A stretch of 64,000 bases of DNA from Owenia fusiformis (Eukaryota; Annelida; Polychaeta; Sabellida; Oweniidae), in NCBI GenBank assembly GCA_903813345.2, contig CAIIXF020000003.1, positions 15,700,931-15,764,930 of the forward strand. The letters run 5' to 3'. The notes under the pieces are model-generated. The model saw only the letters and a list, made by a program, of their open reading frames with translations, did no database searches and was not told where the DNA came from. The translations under genes were made by a program, and so were the position numbers. This document shows positions 12,556 through 23,085 of this stretch, piece after piece (positions within the stretch are counted from its first letter, which is position 1; every line of letters begins with the position of its first letter).

Positions 12556-13997
12556 TATGGTTGGCCTATTAGTATAAAGAATGCATGCGTTGTTTACGGG
12601 TGTATAGGCGTTAATTACGCTCGTGTAGATGTAAAATTACGCCCGTGCTGACGAAAAATTACGCCTGTGTAGGCGTAAATTACGCCCGTGAAGAAGTAAA
12701 TTCTACGGGCGTTCAGAATACATTTACAGGCGTGAACTTACGGCGTTGAAATTATTAATTACGGGCGTTAAGACTGTTATTTTACACGCGCTGAGAAACA
12801 TCTTCACGCCCGTGGAGTTTATTTTTAGCGCCGTAAATTATGAACCAATCAGAACCTTACTTACATGATGATTTAATACATCCTTGCTAAAAGAGCAACT
12901 CCGAGATACTTGCGCTAGTAAACAACAATCAGAAGCCTGCTTACATTTTAGTGTGTTGCATTGAGGTCCTTAAATATTCGTTCAAGATTGAACTAGATTC
13001 ATTTTTTAGAGCAAATCATATAAAAAGGCAAATTGAAGAGACATGTACTGTGTTGGCAGTTATCAACACCCATTGTAGAAACGACAAAATTGCAGAATAT
13101 TTTGAGAAGGTATACATGTTTGGTTTCTAAATACGATGATTTTTGGATAATTCTCCAATCTAGGCGTCGGCTTCAGAGGTAGGCTAGGTAGGGACTTATT
13201 AAGCTCACACGCATTGCAGCTTACAGTCTCATTATACAGTCAGATCGCTAGTGTATCCCTCTAAAGGATGTGTCCAGATACTATAATTATAGTATCTGAT
13301 CAACTGCAAATTGACTCTAGACAATATCCTGCAGATCTGGCATTTTTTGAAAATGTACTGAAAATGTCAAATGAGCCTATATACCTAGCCAACATATGTT
13401 CAAATTTGGTGTTAGGGAGATGTGTACTTTTTGGAATCTTTATGCAGCCGTCTTTATATGTCACATGTTATTTCAAGGAATACATAACTCATTTAATATG
13501 CGATGTACATCTTTCACATTTGCACAAATGGTGCACCGAGATACCCAGAAAAGAAATAATATTTCATATGCCTCCAATTGCAACAGTTGTTCCTGGCACA
13601 ATCATGAGTATGTTATTAACTTGCACAAGGATCTTGGAGTTGTACTTTTAGCTATAATGCATCGTATCATCATGTAAGCAAGATGCTGATTGGTTCATAA
13701 ATCACGGCGCTAAAATGAACTCGACGGGCGTATAGATGTTTTTCAACGGGTGTTAGATACTGTCTTGACGCCCGCTATTGAACATTTTAACGCCGTTAGT
13801 TTACGCCTGTATTTGTTTTAACGCGTATCGAATTCACTTCTTAACGGGCGTAATTAACGCTTTGACGGGCGTAATTAACGCCTACACGGGCGTAAATTAC
13901 GTCTGCACGGGCGTAATTTCACGTCTACACGGGCGTAATTAACGCCTACACACCCGTAAACAACGCATGTATTCTTTATACTAATAGGCCAACCATA
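12556..13997. mobile_element. 1.44 kb TIR element with minisatellite arms
   Basis: TGGTTGGCCTATTAGTATAA at the left and its complement at the right are flanked by TA. The arms extend to about 12885 and from about 13660 (~330 bp each). Each arm contains 8-10 degenerate ~21 bp repeats of the type ACGGGCGTAATTAACGCCTAC. The centre (12886-13660) has open frames of 127 and 93 codons with no domain I can name, so I do not call a gene. Probably a non-autonomous TA-inserting element. Confidence 0.85.
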
Positions 13998-14229
13998 TAA
14001 AACAGGCATCTTAGCTGCAATTTTGAATAATAGCGTAATTCATAGCACAATATAAATTAACCCGCCTCTGTTTAATTTAAATATGCATTACCCTTAAGAT
14101 TTATATACTTAGACACCTTTTCATTCTTGATTCGAATTTTTATCTTGTCTTCATCTAAATTTGTGGATTAATAACAGATTTTAGTATACAAATTGAACAT
14201 ACACAATGTAGCGTATTGATTACACGTTA

Positions 14230-14471
14230 CAGTGGCGTAGCCAGCTTTCAGTCGGGGGGAGGGGGGTGCGATCGTGGCATAAAAAATGTTTTTGAAGATT
14301 TGTTTTGAATTTTACAAAAATTGGTGCAACTTCGTTCAAAATCGAGCTAGAAGCTTCAAATAAAAAGCATTTTAAGACTTTTTTCTTCTATCTAATGGTT
14401 CTATTTTCATTGGTTATGGAGGGGGGGGGGGGTGCGATCGCACACATCACATCCCCCTGGCTACGCCTATG
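14230..14471. mobile_element. Probable MITE with GGCGTAGCCAG ends
   Basis: GGCGTAGCCAG near the left end faces CTGGCTACGCC near the right end, with G-rich tracts just inside both. No clear target duplication remains. The terminal word recalls hAT-type MITEs; family assignment is tentative. Confidence 0.5.
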
Positions 14472-14740
14472 CGCTATATTAATTTTAACAAGGTTATCAT
14501 ATCATGCCAATAGTTAGATGGTTAACTAATATTAACACAAAATAATAATACACGATAATTAAAAAATAAACCTCGGTATTCGGGCCTAAAATCCAAGGAT
14601 ACGTGTACCATTACTTAAGTGTAAGCTGCAATACCATATCGAATACCTGTACCATTACTCAATAATAACCACTAGTAAGACCATAATAACAAGCTTAATA
14701 ACTAGCTTATCGCAAGTTATTTCATACGATTTTGTCTTGT

Positions 14741-14820
14741 GATACTCATAGCATCTTTCTATTTCACCTGAAACATCTCAGGGCTGAGAAGAAATGAGAT
14801 GTCATGGTTTATCATGATGA
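14741..14820 (+). repeat. Dispersed repeat, copy 1 (inverted copy at 54694-54776)
   Basis: About 80 bp including ACCTGAAACATCTCAGGGCT and GAGATGTCATGGTTTATCAT recurs in reverse orientation in a TEP intron at 54694-54776. Confidence 0.85.
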
Positions 14821-14865
14821 TCGTATTTAGCTATAATTTAGCATTTTTTAAATCATACATGGTCC

Positions 14866-15052
14866 ACTGGCGGATCCAGACCAATACCCCCCCCCCCTCT
14901 TCCTGGGCCAAGAAAAAATATTGTAGGGCCCCAAAAATTGTTTTGCTCAAAAATTACATAAGGCCTCAAAAATGGGCATGTTGGCCATAATTTGGCCTTT
15001 TTAGGTCAAATGTTCAAAACATGGGCCGTAAATTTTCATCTGGATCCGCCAG
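14866..15052. mobile_element. 187 bp MITE with CACTGGCGGATCCAGA ends
   Basis: Sixteen-base inverted ends (CACTGGCGGATCCAGA ... TCTGGATCCGCCAGTG) enclose a C-rich run and AT-rich filler. The ends are hAT-like, but I see no 8 bp duplication. Confidence 0.7.
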
Positions 15053-15133
15053 TGTCGTCAACGTTGTTAATTTAAAAAGGACAAATAATTGCAACATTGA
15101 AAGTGCAACTTATCAACGTACATGTTGCACTTT

Positions 15134-15188
15134 CATCAGCTAAGTCGTGATCGACACAGCCTTCTCTCTCGAGCGTTAGATAAAGAAT
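15134..15188 (-). repeat. Inner tip of the right inverted arm
   Basis: Reverse complement of about 7129-7183 (shared TCAGCTAAGTCGTGATCGAC and CTCTCTCGAGCGTTAGATAA). It is cut off from the rest of the arm by the 3.3 kb element inserted at 15189. Confidence 0.9.
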
Positions 15189-18100
15189 AGAGAGGTTTCG
15201 CAAAACGAATTAGCTAAAACGTATCCGCATCCGTATCTCGTTACGTTTACGGATACGTATATCGATAATTTTCGTTTCGCAGTTCGTTTTTTGAAGTACG
15301 TAATTATAAACGCATCTCAATCCGTGTTTAATAGTAGTGAAAACTAGGGTCAAATAAAAGGCTTCATCTGCACTTAGATTTCAAAACACCATTGGGAGTG
15401 TCAGCTTTCAGAATCACAACTCCAAAAGTAATTTTGGTGAGTGCAAAAATACATATTAACCCTTTCATCCCTAAGGTGTCATTTATTAATTTCATGACAT
15501 CAATTTCAAAATGAAGAATATCCTTTAGGCCAGAAAAGATTATTTCTCGGTTTACAATAACCAATTCAGTGTCAAATTATTCTTTTGGGAATATTTAAGG
15601 GTTTGAAAACAAATAGGCTGAATAGTGGTCATTAAGTGACGTGCAGTGACTGCATTATGCCACAAAATGCGTAAACATTTCTAAAATCACTTGCCATACT
15701 GCACATGGACCTTTAATTTCATGTTTTTGCAGCTGTATATTTTTGTAATAATTCAAGATAAAAAAAAATAGCGACTTGGGCAAGGCCAAGGCATTCGGAA
15801 ACCATACGTTTTCACATAAGCCACCCCCCTTTCCTCATACATGGGCTTTAGTTGAAAACCCCTGCCTCATATAAGCTAAGGAGGGGAAGAAAGTAACATA
15901 TTTGATCATAGAAAGCGACACAAATATATCAGTTATGCAATAAACGTATGTTTTGTATGAGAAATCAACAAAAAATATATTATGTAAAAAGATAAATTAG
16001 CATTGTTTTTCTTGAATTCATTGAACAACATGGGACCAGCTCATCAGAGAACGACGCGAAGCTAACGCCTAACATGCCAGTTGAATATCTCACCATCATA
16101 ATACCCTATATCTCCTTTGGGGTCTACATAGAATCAACTGATAAACCAACAACAAATTACCCTAAACCGGCCATTTGTTTCTTATCCCAATAAACACCAC
16201 AGCCTGATCGGACACAGCCCACAACTCGACATATATAACATATTACAACCAAACACAACTTAGATCACCAATCATGCAACAGTACAATAGAACATAACCC
16301 AGTGTCAATATACTCAGAACGCAATATAGCATAACCCGGCACCAAAGCCAGCATGGCGCAACCTGACTTACAACCACCAAAACACAACCAACTGTCAGAT
16401 TAACACAATATGTCACAACCCAATAATAAGACAACAAAGACAAACACAACCAAGTGTTGAATTAACTCAACACCATTTTGCACAATTCAACACTAAACAA
16501 TAAAAACACAATCAGGCACAACCAATAAAACACAACTAAACTAACAACCATGAAAACACATCAAACTGTGAAATTATCACCACACAATTTGGCACAACCC
16601 AATGTTAAACCAACAAAAGCAAACACAGCCCATTGTTCAAGTAACACGACACAATTTTTCAAAACCCAAAACCAAACAATCAAAGCAAAATCAGGCACAG
16701 GCAAAAAAACACATTAAAATTGTAATACCGAGATACACAACTAACTTAACCCAATTGGAGACAACGCTAATCACACAACACAATCAGACAAAACAAGATA
16801 CCTCACCCGACTAGCCACAACAAGCTAGCCAACCAACAGAACATATTCACAAGAGAAATAACCCATTATAAGATTAACATAACACAATGGGACACAACCC
16901 GATACTAAATCACCAGACTAACAACCATCAAAAGAGAACCTAGTCTCAAACGTACACAACACATTTCGGCAAAACCTATACCTACTTGACACTAACCCAC
17001 CATTACACAACCAGGCTTAGTCAAATACTCAATCGATTTACTCAACCCATCAAAACACAATCAGGCACAACCAATAAACCACAACGAAACGTTGATACCG
17101 ATTTACTCAACTAAGTTATTCCAACTGGAGACAACCTCACAAAACAATCGGGGACAACCCTATATCTACTGAATATGTACTTGAATTACAACCTCCCCCC
17201 CCCCTTCCCTATCATCACAAAGCTGCTAATGAAGAACACATCATGGACCACTACCCAAGAGTTAGGAACATCTGGGGCCCCTACCGTGACTCATATGTAA
17301 GAGAGAAGATCCGTTACAGGATCTGGATGTCAGGCCTGTCTTTACAAAAATGAAAATAGGAAATGATACGGTGGTTCGGGGAAGCTTGGACACTAAACTT
17401 TAGGGCACTAGTCTCCCTGGACCCCCAAACGAGGCCGCTTACTATTTGACATAGATCGCATGACTTGATGCGTGTTCAAGTCATACCACGGGAAGAAGCT
17501 ACCTGAAAATCATTCAGTTTTTCATCATACTGAGCACTTCTCGGGAGTTTTAAGCCAAAAAAGCCCCCCCCCCTTGCCACAAGCTGGATACGGGCAAGAT
17601 TGATTCGGGGCGCCATCTTTAGACCCAATATCACATTCATTGTCGAGGTCAGGAACAAGCTACTATACTCAAACTAAGCCCAAGACCCTGCTCTATATGA
17701 ATTCGGAGCGTGACTTAAGGCACAAAATATATATTCAGGTGGCCTAGCTGCTAACCATTGGTTTGATGTCCCTAAGAAATTGACTACGGTATTACTATTG
17801 ACCCCAGAAACGATAGACCTTACATCTGCCTATTAGCAAATGTGACTAAAGCTTTATTTGTAAAAATTGCAGGCCCATCGCTTATAATCAAATTTATCGG
17901 CAGATAAGGTTATTACTTCATCAAAATTAGCACGACACACATGATAACATATGTGTGTTACTAAAATTATACATTTAGGGAAAAATTTATCAAGATTTGA
18001 AGGACAAAATAGATACGGAGACAACTACGCACAGAAAGTGTTAGTTTACGTACTTTCGGTATTGCTGTTGGTATCACAAACGTATTGAATACACTTTTAC

Positions 18101-18498
18101 TCCATCGATGCGTTACGGATTTTGATACGGGTAGCTAAAACGTTGTGCGAAACATGTACACTGTAATTATTGCAATACCATTCCATACAGTGTAAAATGA
18201 ATTGAACATACTATTTGAAAAACTCAATTTATTTCAAACAATAAACAAATTCATTCACCAAATTTTAGTCAAATTATACACAGCACATTGTGGTTGTTCA
18301 TATAGTGATACCTTCAGAACTAAAAACAATATAATCGAAGGGTAAAATCGGATACGTAAATGACCAACGTACAAAAGCCTCATTTTTCGTGTTTTCCGTA
18401 TCATTTCACGTATAAATTGAACTGACTACGCATAAATCTGATAAATACGTTACGGATACGGATCCGTGGAGCTAAAAAACGTTTTGCGAAACCTCTCT
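15189..18498. mobile_element. 3.3 kb TIR element with 3 bp target duplication
   Basis: Perfect 19 bp ends (AGAGAGGTTTCGCAAAACG and complement) are flanked by AAT on both sides; the uninterrupted left arm near 7128 gives the empty site. Inside the ends are repeated words of the type ACGGATACGGATCCG in both orientations (15215-15260, 18350-18475). The middle is the CA-rich tract at about 16050-17290. No transposase-like ORF is present, so it is non-autonomous. A 3 bp duplication fits Harbinger or CACTA-like families; the ends match neither obviously. Confidence 0.85.
16050..17290 (+). repeat. Degenerate CA-rich (ACAACCCAA-type) tract
   Basis: Strongly strand-biased tract of recurring words ACACAACC, CACAACCAA, AATCAGGCACAACC and AACACAATC with irregular spacing. 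Its right end (about 17040-17290) is related to 21253-21420. Similar tracts are at 20000-20460 and, inverted, at 4610-4850. Almost free of G; no coding sense. Confidence 0.8.
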
Positions 18499-20229
18499 AA
18501 TCACCCCCTATGATCGCATAGAATGATCGGAGGAGATGATGCCGGAATTTCTGCAAAATTCAGCAAATCTGGAAGATTTATTTTTTAAGGAAAGTTTACG
18601 ATTGAATTGCAAAATGAATAGGCGCACGGTGTAGTAAAATGTGCTAGGTATTCTAGGATTTTTTGTTTGAAATGATACGCTTCTGAGATATAATAAAAGG
18701 GCATATATCGTTACCAACGTGTAAAAGTCAATGTTTTTGCTATAAATCACGCAACAATGGTCTACACGACCTGTAATAAATACTTGTAAGGAACATTATT
18801 TTCACAAAACTTTAATGTCATTTGTGAATACGGTGGTATGATCTTCCATTGTGTGTTTAATTTCATATGGAGAGCACGCCCCCCATCTTGCTTCATCAAG
18901 CTTCGGATCTACATCCTCACGTAATGATTGAGCGTGCGAACCGACGATGCACGCCCCCCCCCCGTCCTTAACATTTCGAAGTCCAATACTCGAAAACCCA
19001 TGATAAGTGTGAAACCGAATTCTACGGAACACAATACTCTAGTTAGATAAATCAATTAAACTTTGTGAGAATAACGTATACAGTTAACAGAGCGTCCCTG
19101 AGGCGGAGATGGACAAGGAGTGGCTTTCCGCGGCAGGAAAGGACAATTTTACAATGGCGATTCCTAATGAAGTTCTAAAGACAGCGCATATTAATTAATT
19201 TTGTTTATTTTCTTTTAGTTAAAGTACTCAAAAACAGTTAAAAGATCAGTAAAACATGTAGTGAAAATAAGAAAGAAAGAAAGTATACATTTACACAGAA
19301 CTTCAATCTCCTTTATGGCATAGTTTAATGAAACATTTAGAAACTAAAAAAACAAGTCTAACGTATAGAACTTTAAAAAGAAATCACGAAATATTTTCCT
19401 CAGACATACAGTTTGGACAATTTGAAATAGATAGCAACATAATACAGCGCATCATTGAGAAAGTATACCGTCCTCTTTCTTGTTCATACGAGATTTGAAT
19501 CAGACGTTTGGATAGCGATATTCATTGAACTGACATGACAGATAGATGCTTTTACGGACGCTTTCATGATTTTAATTTAGCTACACATACAGCAAACATT
19601 TGTTTAAAATAAGATTTAAGAAGAAGAATGTACAAGCCTTCTAATGGTGTGTTGATAATGTGGTCAACTATTTCATAGAATAACAAAAAATCTACTAAAT
19701 GTTGTCAATCTGCGAAAATATTGCTAAAGGTTTGTTTTAGTTCTGGTAAAATGTAGATAAAGATATTTCTAATAATTAGCTTAATTTCTTAGAGAAGGCC
19801 TATTAAGTTTCGGATTAATGGATGGACCCCATTAATCTGTTTTTTAGAAAAATAAAGTTACATTTTGATAATCTGCCAAGATTTATTGAAAGTTCCAATA
19901 TAGCAAATATCTTAATAATTATGGCCATCGAAGGGTATGCGTTGATCAAAACTGGTCTTTCTGAGTTCATTTTATGTACGGTAAAAACTTTCTACCAAAT
20001 ACAGAACACAATCGTACACTACCAACCACCTCATCCGACTAGGCACAAGCTGTTACTCAACCAGCACTACATGATAACAACAGAACACAGCCCATGATAG
20101 AATTAACATAACGCAACGAGGCACAATCTGACACAAAACCAATACTAGACAAAAATCACATAGAGATAACGACTGTCAAACTGATACAACACAATCAAGC
20201 ACAACCAATAAAATACAACCAACTCTCAT
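18499..20229 (-). repeat. Right arm of the ~16 kb inverted-repeat structure
   Basis: Reverse complement of the left arm (4598-7128, without the HINE insertion). Open frames at 18508-18750 and 18802-19032 are counterparts of frames in the left arm, with frame changes, arguing against a protein. The frame at 19822-20097 is repeat sequence. Confidence 0.85.
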
Positions 20230-20470
20230 CGATCAAATTTGAGATAACACCAGTCACATAGTGGACACAGCCAAATACCTTACCGGACTGGGCACAACCT
20301 GCCACCCGATCAATATAATACAATCACTACACAACCCATTATAAAACTTACGTTTTGCGAACCACAACCTCAACCTATCATTTAACTAAATCATTAGGCA
20401 CTATCTGACACAAACCTACCATAACACAACCAAGCTCAACGAAATACTAAATTTATTATACTCGATTAAA
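20230..20470 (+). repeat. CA-rich tract continuing past the arm
   Basis: ACACAACC-type words continue beyond the outer edge of the arm, so the left arm may simply be a truncated inverted copy of this longer repeat. Confidence 0.6.
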
Positions 20471-21252
20471 CTAGAAAATGGCAACTCAATGGAGTAGCAA
20501 ATCCAAACGAACACTATATAAATGATCAATCTATACAGTCACAATGTAATATTTACCATCTACTCCTTTCCTTCAATAAAATATTAAAGATCATTGTAGT
20601 AAAATGTAACCATACTTTCAAGATAACTCTAAGTAATGGCGAATTTCTGCTCTAGTCATCCATTTTGATTTTCAGAGGCACAAATCAAGAAAATAAGACC
20701 ATAATTGTTATATACTCTGAAATTCCTTCTATTTGAGTATAATAAAGCCATACTTTTAAGAGATCAAAAAATAATTGCGAAATCCCACAATAAAGAGGCC
20801 ATGTTGAATTTTTTAAGGCCCGAATCAGAAACACGCTACAATATTTGCAATCTACTCTAAATTGCCTTTCATTTGAGTATAATAAAGCTATACTTCAAAA
20901 GCATCTCAAAATTAATGCAAATTCCTGTTTTCCCAACCCCCCATTTACGGCCCCTAGGGTCAAGTAAAAAAACGGGATATATGTGAAATATATAGATGAA
21001 AAACATAAGATTTTTGTGAAAAATTCATACCATTTTAAAACTGGCGACCATCTTGAAAAAACTATCCACCTAAACTATTCACCAATATACATCTTTCCAC
21101 CAAATGGAAGAAAATCTGTTGACTAGTATCCGAGTTATCTTCCGGACAGACGGACGGACAGACAAACGGACGAATTGACTAACTGACTGACTGCCGGACT
21201 GACGGACGAAGGGCTTCACTGTATCCATACTGAACTTCGTTCGTTGGGATAA
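20471..21252 (-). mobile_element. HINE/Helentron-like element, copy 2
   Basis: Same order of parts as 5969-6770 and clearly homologous along its length. On the minus strand it starts TTATCCCAACGAACGAAG, has a decayed GGAC block, the inverted word GTTCGTTTGGATTT, a stem-loop (ACTC CATT GAGT core) and ends CTAG. Divergence between the two copies is visible at many positions, so they are not recent. Confidence 0.65.
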
Positions 21253-21923
21253 TCAAACAATCAAAACACTATCAGGCACAACCAGTGGAACACAAAGAAA
21301 CGGTGATATCAGTATATCCAACTAACCTTCACCATAAAGCTCCTGATGAACATATCCTAGACCACAACCAATGCAATGAATGAGCTACACTCCCCTCCAT
21401 AAGTTTGGCAACCTTAGCCCCTCCCCCCATTGAAGTACGTGTCAAAGCCTCTTTACTTTTGAATTTTTATTCACTTAACCTGCGTTGAAATAACTTAATA
21501 TAATAATATAATATTGATCGAAACGTAACTTGACTTTATTTTCAATGCCCTCAAAGTTTCCTAATTTTTTCTTCGATTACACTAGGTCGAAAATTGATGA
21601 TAAAGATGAAATTTTGAAAATCGTCATTCCCATGTAAACCAATGGGAAATGGTAGGTTCGGGACAAATCAGAAATTAGGATATCTATTCAGTAAAAGATT
21701 CAGCAAAAAATATTCTTATATAGAATATTGAATTGTCTAACTTTTTTGTACACTAAGTGTTTAGCTTACATAATGAATACTAAAGTAACAGAGCTTCAAA
21801 GTCATTTTTGAAAATCATTTTTCGCCTCCTGTGTTATTTCAATGGGAGAGGTTTTTAAGTTTGCTGATCCTGAAGAAAGGTATCAATTTTTGTTAAATAA
21901 AGTTAGCAAATTCAATTGCCTAC
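21253..21923. other. Intergenic; repeat-derived, no gene seen
   Basis: 21253-21420 is related to 17040-17290. 21614-21660 is the left half of an inverted repeat completed at 26964-27009, on the other side of the Gypsy element. Confidence 0.6.
21614..21660 (+). repeat. Inverted repeat split by the Gypsy element, left half
   Basis: GAAAATCG-CATTCCCATG-AACCAATGG...GGTAGGTT is mirrored at 26964-27009. The LTR element thus landed inside an older palindromic repeat. Confidence 0.8.
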
Positions 21924-22124
21924 TGACACAGATGACACATTGGGTTATTGTGTTGTGTTTGATTGTGCTCTGAAATGTTTTTTGCTACTTCATGCCATGA
22001 CACACCACATGTATTATTCATATATTATTCAGTCCGTATAATAGAATCAAGATGTAAGATTAAATTCTGTTTTGTTGTGTTGAAATCCAACTGCATCCTC
22101 TATAAAGACTCACAATATACTACA
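21924..22124 (+). repeat. 5' LTR
   Basis: Begins TG, ends CA, 201 bp, reads identical to 26693-26893. TATAAAG at 22101 is a candidate promoter or internal element. Confidence 0.95.
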
Positions 22125-22127
22125 AAT

Positions 22128-22145
22128 TGGCGACGAGGAGAAAGA
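22128..22145 (+). promoter_or_regulatory. Candidate primer binding site
   Basis: TGGCGACGAGGAGAAAG starts 3 bp after the LTR. TGG pairs with the CCA end of a tRNA; I do not assign which tRNA. Confidence 0.7.
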
Positions 22146-22182
22146 ACAATATATTATCTCGATAATAAACCAAATTTTGATC

Positions 22183-23085
22183 ATGGCAACGTACGGTAAG
22201 GTGTACAAGTTTGATATGAAATCAGGCAATAGTTGGGAAAATTACGTGGATCAATTGGAACAATATTTTATAGCCAATGACATTGAGAATGATACAAATA
22301 AGCGTGCTATCTTATTGAATGTATGTGGTGAAGAGGTATATCGATTACTAAGGAATACATTCGCACCTGAAAAACCTGAAACAAAAGACTATGGAGACCT
22401 CGTGAAAAAAGTGAAAGAACATTTAGATCCTGAACCTAATGAGATAATCGCAAGATATAACTTTCACAAGTGTCACCAACAACCAGACGAAACTGTACTG
22501 GATTATTTAGGAAATTTGAGAATTAAGGCAAAAGACTGTAAGTACACTCAATACACTGATCATAGAATACTGGAAGATACCATCAGGGATCAATTAGTAT
22601 TGGGGTTGAAAAAAGAAAAAGTTAGACATAAACTGTTCAGCGAAACGAATCTCACTTTGAAAAGAGCTGTGGAGATCGCCCTTGCATATGAAACTGCAGA
22701 CAGAAATTTGAAGTCTATGGAAGTTGAAGATCAGCCAGATGATAAAGTCAATAGTGTACGTCACGAAGACCGTAATCGTAATTCAAATAGGAAATCTGAT
22801 CAGACAAATCGTATCAAGGAAGTGACTTGTTACAAATGCGGGGAACCTGGACATATCCGTCCAAACTGCCGACTTCCCAAGGATCACAAGTGTACAAAAT
22901 GCGATCGTAGAGGACACAAATTCCCAAATCTTCAAAGAAATCACGTAGAGTATCTTATATGGAAAAGTACTCTGATTCTTCTAGTGGTGAACTTGAATAT
23001 GATTCTGATTCTGATGAATATGCCTATTCTGTATTCAAAGTGGACTATGTTGACAAAGTATATTCTCCACCATCGTATAAGGTGA
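22183..23085 (+). CDS. gag: Gypsy gag (capsid and nucleocapsid)
   Basis: About 300 codons from the ATG at 22183 (an in-frame ATG at 22177 is also possible). The N-terminal part, with WENYVDQLEQYF, is the retrotransposon capsid region. Near residues 213-230 is a CCHC zinc knuckle (CYKCGEPGHIRPNC). A second knuckle begins CTKCDRRGH, but its last position reads Leu instead of Cys. The pol frame, open from 22911, is -1 relative to gag and overlaps it by ~170 bp, so expression would need a -1 frameshift, or gag suffered a deletion near 22925 that also removed the knuckle Cys. I saw no classical slippery heptamer. Confidence 0.85.
   Translation: MATYGKVYKFDMKSGNSWENYVDQLEQYFIANDIENDTNKRAILLNVCGEEVYRLLRNTFAPEKPETKDYGDLVKKVKEHLDPEPNEIIARYNFHKCHQQPDETVLDYLGNLRIKAKDCKYTQYTDHRILEDTIRDQLVLGLKKEKVRHKLFSETNLTLKRAVEIALAYETADRNLKSMEVEDQPDDKVNSVRHEDRNRNSNRKSDQTNRIKEVTCYKCGEPGHIRPNCRLPKDHKCTKCDRRGHKFPNLQRNHVEYLIWKSTLILLVVNLNMILILMNMPILYSKWTMLTKYILHHRIR

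Noticed and set aside
13268-13651. 127-codon ORF inside the 1.4 kb TIR element as a transposase
   Set aside because: No DDE, HTH or zinc-finger pattern is seen and a second frame overlaps it; left unassigned.
16243-16449. Hydrophobic, Val/Leu/Cys-rich minus-strand ORF
   Set aside because: A product of the CA-rich tract composition (TG-rich on the other strand).
22925-23085. A defined programmed -1 frameshift site between gag and pol
   Set aside because: Overlap permits it, but I found no convincing X-XXY-YYZ heptamer; an indel is equally possible.
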